Shown: positions 10,390-21,992 of the stretch, piece after piece
Layout: each line of letters starts with the position of its first letter
Numbering within the stretch: position 1 is the stretch's first letter
Assembly (NCBI GenBank): GCA_031761405.1
Contig: JASEVX010000085.1
Coordinates: forward strand, 372,001-436,000
Length of the DNA: 64,000 nt
Direction of reading: 5' to 3'
Source of the DNA: Serripes groenlandicus
Taxonomy: Eukaryota; Mollusca; Bivalvia; Cardiida; Cardiidae
Made by a program: the position numbers and the translations under genes
Notes under the pieces: model-generated
Database searches by the model: none
Told to the model about the DNA's origin: nothing
Seen by the model: only the letters and a program-made list of their open reading frames with translations

Positions 10390-10620
10390 TTAACCCTTTC
10401 CCTCATATAGACGCTTTCGGACGCCTCTGCAGCAGACGGCTTTTTGAAAACATAGTGACAAAAGAAGAAATTGCACAAAACGTGCAATTTCTCCTTTTGC
10501 CACAATGTTTTCCACTTTTTGTCATAGGTTATCCATTCAGTTATAGAGATTTTCTATGTTTTGACAAAACACGTTCAAAGTCGTCTGCTGCAGAATTGTC
10601 GTATGAGGGAACGGGTTCAA
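10390..10620 (-). mobile_element. piggyBac-like MITE-A, full-length, reverse
   Basis: The left border is TTAA; the right border has become TTCAA. Half 2 (TATAGACGCTTTCGGACGCC) comes first. The two ends still match CCCTTTCCCTCATA / TATGAGGGAACGGG. Confidence 0.9.
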
Positions 10621-10744
10621 GTCGGATACAGCGGTATAATGGTAAAATTAAACGTTCCTCCACGGTAGACATGGTTAACTTCTCTGCAACTTTATTTATT
10701 TAAAAAAAACCTAAAGCCTTATTAGCCCATATGCTGTCAAAGAA

Positions 10745-11235
10745 ACAAATAGCATTTCCACAAAGAGTATAACACACGGAGATGTCTTTGCACGGCGCTG
10801 CTCTAAGTGAAAAAAAAAAACCAACCTTGTGCTCGCAAAAAAACCTTAGAGTACTTCAACTTAGAAAAGATCGTAATGCATCAAAGTAGATAATACGGGA
10901 ATGCGTTTTTCACGGCGTTGCTGGAAGTGAATAACTTTGTATGTCGTAAAAGAATACTTCAACTTAGCCGTAAAGAAACGGTTCTTTTAGATCAAAGTAG
11001 GTGGCACAAGTAGATACGTTTTGTAGGGCACTGCTCTAATTGAAACACTCGTATTACGTCAAAAGGACACTTCAACTCAGTCAAATCAAAATGATTCTTT
11101 TTTAATGAAAGGTGGGTAACATTCGGAGATACGTTTAACACGACCATTCTTCAATTGCTAAACACTCGAATGACGTAAAAAATGGATACTTCAACTGAGT
11201 CATGTTAAAAGTGTCCTTTCGAATTGTGCAATAAG
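10745..11235 (+). repeat. Diverged ~115-bp tandem repeat, about 4 units
   Basis: Each unit contains a GGAGAT(A)CGTTT-like stretch, a GCTCTAAGTGAAA/GCTCTAATTGAAA stretch and ACTTCAACT(T/C)AG. The units are well diverged. Confidence 0.7.
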
Positions 11236-11411
11236 TGAAGCCTTGGGTGAGTGCGCACACTCAAACCCTCTAGTTTTATAAATATTATAAGGATCGCGAT
11301 GATGACTGAGCATTTTAACTCACTTAATTAAATTGCGAAACATATTGGAAAAACTTTTGAAAATCACTTTAAAATGAAAGTTCAATATATAAACTGAGTT
11401 GGAATAATAAT

Positions 11412-11488
11412 CAATTTCTCCATTTGCCAAAATGCTTTCAAATGTCGTCTGCTTTTTAAGTTTCAAAATGCAGCTGCAAGTGGGAAAG
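11412..11488. mobile_element. MITE-A remnant split by a later insertion
   Basis: AATTTCTCCATTTGCCAAAA, GTCGTCTGC and AGTGGGAAAG are MITE-A 3' features. The matching GGAAAGAGTTAA end sits at 15401-15412, on the other side of the 3.9-kb element, so the element landed inside this MITE. Confidence 0.65.
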
Positions 11489-12159
11489 TATGGAAGCCCT
11501 GGAGGGCAAGTTTGACTTGCGACTAATGACTTTTGACTTTTGACTTGAACTTTTGACTTTTGTGTATTCGGTGTTATATTGGCGGGCATTTCGAGAACGA
11601 GCGTAAACGATGGCTTGTCCAGGGCATAACCACACAAATTATTGTTTTATCTTCATAATACTTAGTAGAATTATTTGCCTTGATGAGTAGGTGTGTTGCG
11701 TACATAACCTATGACTCTATTTCAAAGATCAAGGTCACACTTAGCGGTCAAAGGTCAAAAATATGTTATTTATACCTTGTCTGGACAATTTCTTTACAAT
11801 TTATTGTTGAATAGTCATGAATCTTTGTAGAAATGTTCACCCTGGTGTGAAAGCGTGTCGTGTATAAGACCGAAGACTCTATGTCAAAGGTCAAGGTCAC
11901 AGTTATAGGTCCAAGGTAAAAAATGTGTAATTTATACGTTGTCCAGGCCATTACTTCACAAGTTATTGTTGTATCTTTATACAAAGTTGTATAATTGTTT
12001 ACCCTGGTGAGTAGGCGTGTTGCGTACAAAGACCCATGAATCTATGTCAAAGGTCAAGGTCACACTTAAAGGTCAAATGTCAAAAATGTGTAATTTATAC
12101 CTTGTCCAGGCCATTATTTCAAAAGTAATTTTTAGCTGTACTGGCCAAACGCCAGGTCA

Positions 12160-12244
12160 GCTTACGCGATGGGCCGTCGTCCGTCCGTCGGTCCGTCCGT
12201 CCGTCCGTCGGTCCGTCCGTCCGTCGGTCCGTCCGTCCGTCCGT
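12160..12244 (+). repeat. (GTCCGTCC/GGTCC)n low-complexity tract
   Basis: Simple CCGT/CGGT repeat preceding a dispersed-repeat unit (CTTTTTCTCAAGAACCAAGA...AGTGAAACTTCATAGG) similar to 19,560-19,700 and 24,180-24,300. Confidence 0.9.
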
Positions 12245-12950
12245 TAGCAATTTACAAAATCAACTTTTTCTCAAGAACCAAGAGTGGGATTTTAGTGAAA
12301 CTTCATAGGTAGCATCCCGGCATGATCCTCTACCAAAATTGTTCAAAGAAATTAATTCCATGCAATCGTAAGGAAAAACTTAAAAAATCTTCTCGTCACA
12401 AACTGCTACTATTTGGTATGTAGCATTGTCTAGTGGACATCTACAAAGTTTGTTCAAATCATGTCCATCGGATCAAAATTGGCCCCGCCCCAGGGGTCAC
12501 ATGTTTAACATAGAGTTATATAGGAAAAACCTTTAAAAATCTTCTTGTCCAAAACTGCAAGACATTTGATATGTTGCATTTTCCTGTGGACCTCTAAAAT
12601 GTTTGTTCAAATCATGTCGATGTTTCTGGGTTACTTGTAAATTATGTGTGCCCTGTCTACATGTATCAAATTGTGTCGGGCTCATTGACTGTAGAGATTC
12701 ATTATATAGGTTTAAAAATCTTTGAACGGTTCGGCCTAGAGCTTGGATATTTGATATGCAGCAGCTTCTAGTCGTCCTTTACCATGATTGTTCAAATTAT
12801 GCCCTTTGGGTTAAAATCGGCCTCGCCCCTGGGAACATTCGTTTTACATAGAACTGCAAAGCAGCGATGGCAATTTTCTCAGCTGAGCGACTTATATGGC
12901 ACATGTTTAGATTTTACCTTATCCACTCGTACAGTGTCTTTATATTACTT
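12245..12950 (+). repeat. Dispersed bivalve-type repeat segment
   Basis: Three similar paragraphs of ~200 bp with GGAAAAACTT(T/A)AAAAATCTTC, TTGTTCAAATCATGTCCAT and GCCCCGCCCC motifs. The same vocabulary recurs at 19,560-20,300 and 24,180-24,620. Non-coding. Confidence 0.7.
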
Positions 12951-12957
12951 TAATTCA

Positions 12958-13111
12958 TGAGTCACAAGTTGTAAGTCACTAGTCACAAGCTGTAAGTCAC
13001 AAGCTGTAAGTCACAAGCTGTAAGTCATAAGCTGTAAGTCACAAGTTGTAAGTGACAAGCTGTAAGTCATAAGCTGTAAGTCACAAGTTGTAAGTCACAA
13101 GTAGCCTGCTG
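12958..13111 (+). repeat. 14-bp tandem repeat (AAGTCACAAGCTGT)
   Basis: Around ten copies, with C/T and CTGT/TTGT variation. The AAGTCA core also recurs in the terminal repeats of the enclosing element. Confidence 0.9.
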
Positions 13112-14419
13112 AATTAGTCGGCGTTTATCATCAATTGCAAGTCACAAACTACTTTGGCGTGTTACTAGTATCTTTTGCGAGCCAAATATCGACCCATTGT
13201 GCATGTCTTTCACAGTGGCAAATGTCTGTCCAGCTTGACAACCTTGCAAAAAGTACAAATAAAATATGAGGTCCAATCTGCGAAAACCGGGCTCCTGGCT
13301 TAAATGACGTTACGTCAAAACTGAGCATTAACGTGACGTCATTAACGTCATGAACAAATCTAGTCAATTAGCATATAGTCAATTTCAGAACGCAAAAAAG
13401 AAGAAAAGCATTCAGCATTGCGTTGTGCAACTTGCATGAACATATTGGGAAAATATTGTTTTTTCAGTACACATAAGTTGACTAAATGGATAAGAATATT
13501 ATGCATAGTAATTTTCTTTCTATGCTTATTTGTAAGCTGTTAGCCTAACAATTGAACATTTAAAAGTTTTTTATAGATGATGATATAAACATAAATCCGT
13601 AGAACTTTGCATTGGAATGTAGATCTACATCATATATCTCGGATACGATTATATTTTCAGAATATATACCAACATGTTTAAAATTGACCATAAGCACCAT
13701 GCGTCACATATAAAATATCTTGCTAGTTGAACATCAACCTTCAGAAAGACTAAAGGGATGAATAATTCGTAGTCTGCTTAACATGGCCTGTCTAATATCT
13801 TAAGAATGACTTTCCCGAGAACTGTTCTTTGTGTTTTGATCTATTGTATATTTTTGTTTTTGTTTCCTTTCATGTTAATAGAGAATGTGAATAATTTCAC
13901 AGAAATTAAAGCATTGCATTTTGTTGTAAATGAATGTTTTCCTTTTATTGCTGTATCAAACCCTTGACCGGAAACATTTGGTATGTGCTGTATAAACAGA
14001 AACGCTCTTGGTCGGTAAAATTCAGCTAAAACAGTTCTATAAAAAATTCAGGGATTTAAAAGGTTATCTGTTACTTGACATTGTGGCCTAGTTCTTAACG
14101 CACATGATCGAGTTTCAAACTCGTCTGAGGCTTCAAAGGGATAACCAAGGCTTCGCATACATAGCGGTTTACCAGTATTAACTGTACAAACCGCCAGCAT
14201 TCAGCATTTTTTCAACGAAATTTAAGTCAGCTAAGATCTAATCACAGAAATGTGTCCACAATTTAAATATCTACCATATGGGCCATAACCACGGTGTCAC
14301 TGAAGCCATATAAAATGTACAGCTAGAGTGCGCAACAACTAACCACAAAACAATTGTGTTAGGATTGGTACCCTAGTTCAACTAGATGCCCGTGGGCAAC
14401 ATGTCGAGCCCATTATTGT
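13112..14419. other. Interior of the 3.9-kb element, unassigned
   Basis: No coding region recognised. A small cluster of TGACGT motifs lies at ~13,300-13,350. The rest is AT-rich. Confidence 0.5.
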
Positions 14420-15538
14420 CAAGCATTTTGTACTTATGAGCTCTTAGTGTGACCTTGAACATTGACTGTCATGGGTGTTAGATGTGACACACCCTTTCAT
14501 CAGAATGAACATTTCTACCTGTTGTATGAAAAAACGACAACAAATTGTTATTGCCAAACTTTAACCCTTGACCTCCAACTGTGACCTTAACCTTTGACAA
14601 AGAGTCAAGTGTCTCCACGATGACCTGCTACTAATCAGAATGAACATTTCTGCCAAGAACTACGAAACTATGACAATGGCATATAAATGTATTGCCCAGA
14701 TACGGTATAAATTATAAACTGTTGACATTTGGTTTCTTAGTGTGACCTTGACCTTTTACATAGAGTCATTGGCCTTGCACGTAACACACCTACTCGCCAG
14801 TTTGAACATTAGTACTAAGTAAAATGAATATATGACAATGCTTAGAAAAGAAATGGCCCAGGAAGTATCAATCTAAAGAAATTGGACTTTGACCTCTTAG
14901 TGCAAGCTTGGCCTTTGACATAGAGTCATTGGTTTTGTATGCAACACACCTGATTATCAGGGTGATCATTTGTACCTAGCATCATGACGATACAACAATT
15001 ACTTGTGAAGTTATAGACCAGACAAGGTATAAATTACAAAATTTTGATGTGACCTTGGCCTTTGACACAGAGTCATGGGTCTTGTACTTGACACGCCTAC
15101 ATATCAGAGTCAACATTTCTACCAATTATTATGAAGATACAACAATATCTTTTTATGTTATAACCCGGACTAGGTATAAAATACAAAATGTTGACCTCTA
15201 AGTGTGACCTTGACCTTTATCGTTATCGTTGCCAACGTCAGCCATCTTCTACGCACGTTCTCGAAATGCGTGCCAATATTACAATGAAGGTACAAGTCAT
15301 AACTCAAAAGTCACAAGTCATAAGTCTTAAGTCAAAAGTCTTAAGTCAAAAGTCGCAAGTCATTAGACGCAAGTCAAAATTGCCCTCCAGGGCTTCCATA
15401 GGAAAGAGTTAATTAACTGAAATCATCAACAACGATTTTCCGCCTCTGGAATTGGCATACTTCAACGTTGCATTTACGTAAGACTAGTGGTTCTAAACAC
15501 CGACTGGTTTGTCATTAGAAGATGCAAGTAATTGTATA

Positions 15539-15782
15539 TCGAGGGCTTGGCATGAAACGGCATGAAACGGTTGTAACTCAAAACCTATTTTGAAAACCCT
15601 GGATTAGGGGCAATTTTGACCCTTTTGTAAACAATGCAAAATCAGAACGAGCAATGGCACCTAAATTTCCATTATTTACCAAGAAAAATGATTTAACGCT
15701 TATAAAAACTTTATGGCGAGGTAATTAACCTTGGTAAGAAAATACCAATTTTAATTACAACCGTTTCACGCCAAGCCCTCGA
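15539..15782. mobile_element. MITE family J, TA-flanked
   Basis: The ends are inverted repeats TCGAGGGCTTGGC.. / ..GCCAAGCCCTCGA with TA on both sides. AACGGTTGTAACT / ATTACAACCGTTT follow inside. A second copy in the opposite orientation is at 33,546-33,794. Confidence 0.85.
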
Positions 15783-15859
15783 TATGGTTTATTGGTAAGA
15801 CTATGTCTGCGCAACTCCCATTCAAATTTACCTTCCAAATATGTAAGAATCTTAATGGC

Positions 15860-16080
15860 AGAACTCGCTCATCATGGGGTTCGAATCCCGCGATGAGCAG
15901 GTTCTGCAATTGGGATTTGTCCACACAAACGGTCCGAGCATTGAGTTACTGATGTCTCTAGGAGGCTGGACTCGATTCCCGTTATGAGCGGGTTTTGCTT
16001 TTGGGATTCGTCAACACAAACGGTCCGAGTACTGGCTACTGATGTCTCCAGGAAGCTAACATCGAGCGTGATTAATAAGC
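15860..16080. repeat. Two tandem ~105-bp units with box B-like motif
   Basis: GGTTCGAATCCCGCGATGAG and GACTCGATTCCCGTTATGAG begin parallel units that share GGGATTTGTCCACACAAACG (second copy GGGATTCGTCAACACAAACG) and TACTGATGTCTC. The GGTTCGAATCC motif suggests SINE ancestry. Confidence 0.65.
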
Positions 16081-16231
16081 CGAAAAGCTTGTCTCGCAAT
16101 CGATGTAAAATATATAAGTTTGAACTAATCTGTAACGAGACCACAAATCAACGGACGTGTTTCAAATACGTTTGCGACACGCACCGAACATACAGTCTGA
16201 TGACTGCCTTTTATCTCACTTGTTTCGAGGC

Positions 16232-16237
16232 ACCGCG
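16232..16237. other. Target-site duplication, left copy (ACCGCG)
   Basis: Six bases directly outside the left TIR; identical to 28,809-28,814 outside the right TIR. Confidence 0.9.
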
Positions 16238-16820
16238 TATGGAACGCCTAAGCTGTCTGTTACCTATAAATGTCAATATACCAAGCTTAAGCGTCATTAC
16301 CTTAAGTTAAAACTTCATTATATAAACGTGTAACGTTATAACATAAAGATAAAACGTTGATATATACAGATATAAAGTCACTACATCAAGGTAAAACTTC
16401 ATTATATAAAGGTGTAACGTTATAACATATAGATAAAACGTTGATATATACAGGTATAAAGACACTACATCAAGGTAAAACTTCATTATATAAAGGTATT
16501 ACGTTATTACATACATATACAACGTCGTTATATAATGATATAAAGTCACTACATCAAGTTAAAACTTCATTATATAAAGGTATTACGTTATTACATACAT
16601 ATACAACGTCGTTATATTATGATATAAAGTCACTACATCGAGGCAAAACTTCATTATATAAAGGTATAACCTTATTATATAAAGCTAAACTATTATTATA
16701 TAAAGGTAAAACAGCATTATATAAAGCTAAAAACATCATTATATAAAGGTAAACTTCAATATACAAAACTAAATCAACATAATATAACGACAACACTTCA
16801 TTATATAAAGGTATAAATTA
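16238..16820 (+). repeat. Left terminal inverted repeat and subterminal array
   Basis: A unique ~85-bp outer part (to CATTACCTTAAGTT) precedes an array of ~21-bp units of the form GTAAAACTTCATTATATAAAG, with inserted blocks such as AACGTTGATATATACAGGTA. It matches the right end in inverse orientation with block duplications. The 101-codon open frame at 16,441-16,746 is a repeat artefact. The TATATAAAG cores face inward, toward the HECT gene. Confidence 0.92.
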
Positions 16821-16966
16821 ACTGCGTTCAGTCAATTTGGTGTTTTATGTAGTTCACTTTTCATTATATAAAGTCAATTTACCATAATGTAAAGTAACGG
16901 ATAAAATATACGAGGCGAAATTTGTATGAGCACCGACAGTTCACGCGCCAACCACAATCCAAAAAA

Positions 16967-17211
16967 ATGGCAGACGACGTGAGACGAGACACATGTAAAG
17001 TCGGTAGGCCTAGATTCCCTCTGGCAGAATTTTGAGAGAGAAAAAATTGATTCATTGGATTTATGTAAGGGGTTACAAGACAGAGAACTGACTAATCTGG
17101 GATTGGTTACGATTGGAGACAAAGTAAGGTTCAGAAGTTTTCTGCAGGAAACAGCAAAGTCAACGATACCATCAGAACAAAGTGTTGAAACAAGAAATCA
17201 AGCCAGGATAG
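16967..17211 (+). CDS. First recognised exon: SAM-like segment
   Basis: ATG 16,967 sits in a strong context (AAAAAAATGG) and opens MADDVRRDTCKVG, but that frame stops at TGA 17,033. The frame one base over reads GLDSLWQNFEREKIDSLDL and then LGLVTIGDKVRFRSFLQE, a typical SAM-like pattern (LW..F..E.ID...L..L.D.EL..LGL.TIGD). A one-base change near 17,000 would fuse the two. A GTAGGG donor follows at 17,212. The exon's phase (1) does not fit the 20,628 exon (phase 0), so at least one exon in between is missing or unrecognised. Confidence 0.6.
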
Positions 17212-18647
17212 GTAGGGCTATTAATCTATACTGTTATATATATATATATTATATCTTATTAATATTAATCTAAAATGTATTTCATAAGTCACAAAGTCAA
17301 TCAACCGAGTTTACTTTTTCAGCCATCAGCCCCCCAAAACTATAAAAGTTTAATCTGTACTCATAATTTGTCAGAATTGATTGGTCAGAAGCCAATTTGT
17401 TCTCCATATTGACTAATCCCTTGGAGTATGGAGTTCATTTCTGAGCACGGAGAATGTTTTCAAAGCGTTATAGTTTCGGGCTGCACATTTGTTTTACGTG
17501 GGAAAATGGTTCATTATCTCTTTTTGTAATCCGAGACTTCTCTGACCCTAGAAGCCTCTTTCTTTTTTATTGTGGCTTACACAGCAAAATGAAATATCAA
17601 TAATCGTGAAAAAGGCTGTTTAGGGTCAGAGAAGTCTTGGACTACTCCTTCTGGTATATTATTTTCCAAAGGCTGTAGGCTGATGCAAGTAAAAGTCATC
17701 TATATAAGGAAAAGGGTTGAAATGTTAATATTGTCATGCAATTCAGCTGTAATACAAATGTGGAGAATCTCTTTTAAATGAAAGTATAATTATTGAATAG
17801 TGAGCATTTTTTCCTTTTACCACAATGGTTTAAAAAATCATCTGCTATGGATGTGTTTGCATGTGGGGAATGGTTAAGGTTGATTGATTCGAGTTTAACA
17901 GTTTTCAACGGTATTTTAGTCATAGCCTGGCTGCCAGTTCACCCAACGTTTCGAGGCTTCATCACACCAGTACTCCACACAACATTCTTCCCAGGCAACT
18001 GGCTACCTTCCCACATAGACTATATCCATTGGTACACAAGTCACATCATTGGAAAGAATGAATTGCCGAGCCAGGTGAAAGGGTTAAAGAAAGGGGTTTA
18101 ATGATATTTTTAATGATATTTCAGTTATATCACGGCGGCCAGTTCACCCAGTGATTTTTGTACCTAAATTGAGAATGGGTCGGGTAGTGTAGGGAAATTG
18201 TGGAAAATACAGTAGCATCTTTTTTTTTTATAAAATTGTGAATTTCAATATAACAGCTATGCTAATGAATACTAAGTAGGTTTAACAGCAGCAGAAGGCC
18301 TTTTTGAAAAACAAGCAAGTTTTCCTTTTGCCACAATGTTTTCCACTTTTAGTCATAGATTGTCCATTCAATTATAGAGATTTTCTATTTTGTGACAAAT
18401 TTGTCTGCTGCAGAAAAAGAACGGGATACTTCTTTATAACCCTTTCCCACATACGACAATTCTGTAGCAGACAACTTTCAATATTTTTTTTCAAAAAAAA
18501 GAAAATCTTTATAGTATACCAGGCTATAATATCTATACTTTACAATGGCTATATGGTTATATACTATACTATGGTAATATGATTTATACCGGTATATAAT
18601 AATAAATTTATCAAATTTCTGCCTTTTTCAGATTATTTCTAGTCTTT
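17212..18647. other. Intron or intergenic with MITE-A and SINE-B debris
   Basis: MITE-A-like fragments at ~17,640-17,722, 17,795-17,878 and 18,281-18,440; SINE-B body (minus) at 17,890-18,068 and again 18,117-18,160. No exon recognised. Confidence 0.6.
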
Positions 18648-18877
18648 TTAACCCTTTCCCTCATATAGACACTTTCTAACGCCTTTGCAGCAAACAGCTT
18701 TTTGAAAACATAGTGACAAAAGAAGAAATTGCACAAACCGTGCAATTTCTTCTTTTGACACAATGTTTTCCACTTTTAGTCATAAGTTATCCATTTAATT
18801 ATAGAGATTTACCAGTTTTTGACAAAATATGTTCAAAGTCGTCTGCTGCAGAATTGTGATATGAGGGAAAGGGTTAA
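18648..18877 (-). mobile_element. piggyBac-like MITE-A nested in the transposon
   Basis: TTAA on both sides; ends CCCTTTCCCTCATA / ATATGAGGGAAAGGG. Core hairpin GAAATTGCACAAACCGTGCAATTTC. Its presence in the transposon intron dates it after (or carried with) the host element. Confidence 0.9.
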
Positions 18878-19145
18878 ACTGAAATGAGAAAGATTTTGAA
18901 AAGACTCAAGAAGTAACAATTTTGATAAAAGTGTTTCTTCCCACAAATGTCCTAAATATCCGTGACAGTTAACACATGGCTATTTTATCTAAGCTGTTGT
19001 AATATAATGTTTATCAACCAGTTAAAAGAACAACAAATGTATGTCCTTGTTGATTTTAGTTCATTTACTAGTGTCTTATTAGTCAAGAATATAGTGTTAT
19101 ATTTCAAAGGTGGTCTGGCTATCCTTTTTGGTCTGTGTCTGTTTT

Positions 19146-20500
19146 TAGCTCACCGGTGCACGAAGTGCAAGGTGAGCTATTGTGATCACAATTGAATTGT
19201 CCGTCTACCGTCCAATAAACGCCGTCAACATTTGCCTTCGTTAACACTCTACAGGCTACATTTTACATCCGCTTTTCATGAAAGTTTATCAGAACATTCA
19301 TCTATATCAAACCTTATAGAAGTTTGAGAAACTGGGCCATATTAGGTAAAGAACTAGGTCACTAGGTCAAATTGAAGGGAAATCTTGTTAACACTCTGGA
19401 GGCCACAGTTTCAACTTGAGCATGTTGAATCTCTATCAGAATGTTTGTCAAGTTTGAACATAGGTCATATCGGGTCAAAAACTAGGTCAAAATGAAAGAA
19501 AATTTTGTTAACTCTCCAGAGGTTGCAATTTTTGCTTAGTTTCTTAGCTGACCTGAGCTTTGCTCAAGGTGAGTTATTGTGATCGCCTTTTGTCCGGCGT
19601 GCGTTAATTTCTTCTCCTCAGTTCCCAGTGGGTCAATTGGGCTGAAACTTCACAGGAAGTATCCTCTCAATGGCCTCAACAGAATTCCTTCAATTTTTTG
19701 GGATCCATGCAGAATTCTGGTTTCCATGGCAATGAAAGGAAAAAAACTTCAAAATTCTTCTTCTCCCAAACTGGTTGGCAGATTTTGAAATAATTTTGTA
19801 GAAATGTTTCTTGGGTGACCCTCTATCAGAGATTCCTTGAAGCCATGTTGATTGGTCAAAAACATGGGGGGGGGGGGGGGGGGGGGGGGGGGGATTTTTT
19901 TCCTAATATGGCTATAGTGAAAACTTAAAAAATCTTCTCCTCCAAAAGTGTCAGATGCACCCTTTTGATTTAAGAGGTCATCAGGTCAAAGGTCAAGGTC
20001 ACAGTGATCTTGAACTTGAGAAGCTTGTCAGAGTAATAACTTGACATTGCTTGCACCCATGGCCCTCAAACTTGACATAGAGGCTGGGGTGACTAGTAGA
20101 TCACCCCTAATAGTTTTTGAGGTCGTCATGACAAAGGTCAAGGTCACAGTGACCTGTAACACAAAAAGCTTGTCCGAGTAATAACTCGACATTTTGCCTC
20201 CACCCATGGCCATTAAACTTAACATGGAGGCTATGGGTGACGAGTAAATAAATTATAACTCCTATTGATTTTCATATACACCGAGTCAAAGGTCAAGGTC
20301 ACAGTGACCTTGAACCTGAATAGCTTGTCCGAGTGATAACTCGGCATTGCCTGCACTCATGGCCCTCAACTAGTTGATGACCCCCATTGATTTTGAGGTA
20401 ATTGGGTAACAAATTGTCCAAATATTCCTGACAACATGGCATAATGTTTGACAAACATCTCTTGTTGGGCTCCAAGCATTTAGCCTGAACTCCTGACATT
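19146..20500 (+). repeat. Bivalve-type dispersed repeats, AGGTCA-rich
   Basis: Two successive blocks starting at AGCTCACCGGTGCACGAAGT (19,146) and AGCTGACCTGAGCTTTGCTC (19,546). The second is followed by three ~150-bp units with CAAAGGTCAAGGTCACAGTGACC (19,980-20,330). A poly(G) tract of ~26 nt lies at 19,867-19,893. No coding signal; it sits in the HECT gene intron. Confidence 0.75.
20141..20155. promoter_or_regulatory. Consensus ERE palindrome in repeat unit
   Basis: AGGTCACAGTGACCT is a perfect AGGTCA-N3-TGACCT inverted repeat. A second perfect copy is at 20,296-20,310 and a one-mismatch copy at 19,996-20,010. Sequence match only; no evidence that it is used. Confidence 0.5.
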
Positions 20501-20627
20501 TCTTGTTTCGGGAGCCCGGGTTCAATTGTAAGTAAAAAAAATAATCTAATTCCCTGATACACAGAGCGGAGATGTACTGCGTTATGCTATAGATAAAATT
20601 ATACTAACTGATATGACTTATTTGCAG

Positions 20628-20757
20628 GTAGCTGCGGATTATGGTGGCCCTCGTAAGGAATTTTTTTCTTTGGTACTAGGAGAACTTTATGAAAAATTCT
20701 TTGATCCTATTAAGGATTACCTGGCTGAGGATTATGAAACTGTAGGACAAATATTTG
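20628..20757 (+). CDS. HECT N-lobe exon (VAADYGGPRKEFF)
   Basis: The acceptor TTATTTGCAG is preceded by a TACTAAC branch-point match at ~20,602. The exon encodes VAADYGGPRKEFFSLVLGEL, the well-conserved 'GGP(R/S)(K/R)E(F/L)' region of HECT domains, and runs to YETVGQIF. The donor is a perfect G|GTAAGT. It ends in phase 1. Confidence 0.92.
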
Positions 20758-21178
20758 GTAAGTCTTGATACATTTAATAGTATACTGACAGTCTGACAGT
20801 ATAGTCTGTTGGCTGAAATAAATACTATGAGGGATTTAGATGAAAATGAAACTTTTCTGGGGCATTACATTTTTGCATGTCTGTTAATTTCATCCGGTAT
20901 TATCGTACCTAAAATGAAACTAGGGGAATCATAATTATATCATTTCTATCAAGTAGTTCTGATGATACACACATATAGGCATGTTGCCTTTGTTCAATAA
21001 ATCATTTTAATTAATTTCTCTTAAACCTAAAGGCACACTGCATATATATATTTGGCATGTAACATTGCCTAGTGGTCCCGTACCAATGTTGTTGAAATAT
21101 CTATAGATTTTTGTATTATCTCTTGTCTCTGAGATTTTTCACCACTTAAAGTATTTTATGATTTCTCACTATTTCCAG

Positions 21179-21312
21179 CTTTGAGCATGCTGCAGAATGG
21201 GAAGTTACCACGCATTTTCAACGAAGGATTTTCAGCAGAACTACTGTCACCAAGTCCTTCAAAACCATTTGTGTATCTTAAAAAGGGAATGAATGCATTA
21301 GGTTTGATAGAG
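21179..21312 (+). CDS. HECT N-lobe exon 2
   Basis: Acceptor TTTCCAG; phase 1 entry gives GCT (Ala) across the junction. It encodes LSMLQNGKLPRIFNEGFSAE followed by LKKGMNALGLIE. The donor GAG|GTAATT leaves phase 0. Its content matches the helical part of HECT N-lobes ('L..G.LP.FF'). Confidence 0.9.
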
Positions 21313-21992
21313 GTAATTTACAGTCATATTTTTAGTCAGATTATTTTGCCCCCTTCGAAGAAGGATAGTCTATATATTACTTTGCACATGTATGCAACAC
21401 ATGGTAAGACATGTGCATTGCTGTTCATGTAGCTTTAAAAAACCAGAAAGTTATGTGAGGAAGCCTTCCAGCTGGCGTGTGGTAGGTCAGTGGTTCTACA
21501 CTGGGTTTTCCTCCATCAATGGTGAGCTTACTGTTGCGATAGGACTGAAATACTGTTGAAGCGACCTTAAAGTTAAACCCGTTATGACCCGTTACAACAA
21601 TACTTTTAATTGATAAACTGTATTTAGTTTTAAAATTGCAAGAAAGGAGGTCAACATGTTAAAGCAGCAGAGTCAGTCTAAATTTGCACACATAAATTGT
21701 ACAAATTATTCAAATTGTATTGCTGTTGCTTAAAACAAGAACAAGTGACTAAAGGTCAAGGCCATTGTCAGCTGTATCAAAGTTTAAAATCTGCATGCAA
21801 AACTACATCCATGTTTGAAAAAATCTGTTACTGCCTTTCCTAACATACTTTCGGAGGGTTTATTTCATATTTTCAAAGATGAACACTTTCGGCAAAAGCT
21901 TTACACATAATTGTACATATATTCATATTTTGTCACTGTCTGGTTCAATTGAATTGCTTCGAGTACCTCCTAATTTTTATTTGAAATTTCAG

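Larger units (their letters stand above)
11491..15398. mobile_element. Non-autonomous TIR element, 3.9 kb, TA target site
   Basis: The ends are perfect inverted repeats TGGAAGCCCTGGAGGGCAA / TTGCCCTCCAGGGCTTCCA, flanked by TA on both sides. Just inside, GACTT/AAGTC-rich stretches and ATTTCGAGAACG / CGTTCTCGAAAT also match inverted. Each subterminal region is a set of ~160-bp units carrying AAGGTCAAGGTCACA or its complement: about three on the left (11,640-12,110) and five to six on the right (14,420-15,230). No transposase was found inside. TA duplications suggest Tc1/mariner-type or similar mobilisation, but the superfamily is not established. Confidence 0.8.

Noticed and set aside
16441..16746. 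101-codon frame of YKGITLLHTYTTSLY type (and its counterpart at 28,147-28,437)
   Set aside because: Reading of the transposon's ~21-bp subterminal repeats, not a protein gene.
16967..17035. Stop codon in the HECT first exon read as a W-to-stop nonsense mutation
   Set aside because: Checking the register showed that the SAM-like frame is offset by one base from the ATG frame, so a frameshift (or unrecognised splice) explains it better.
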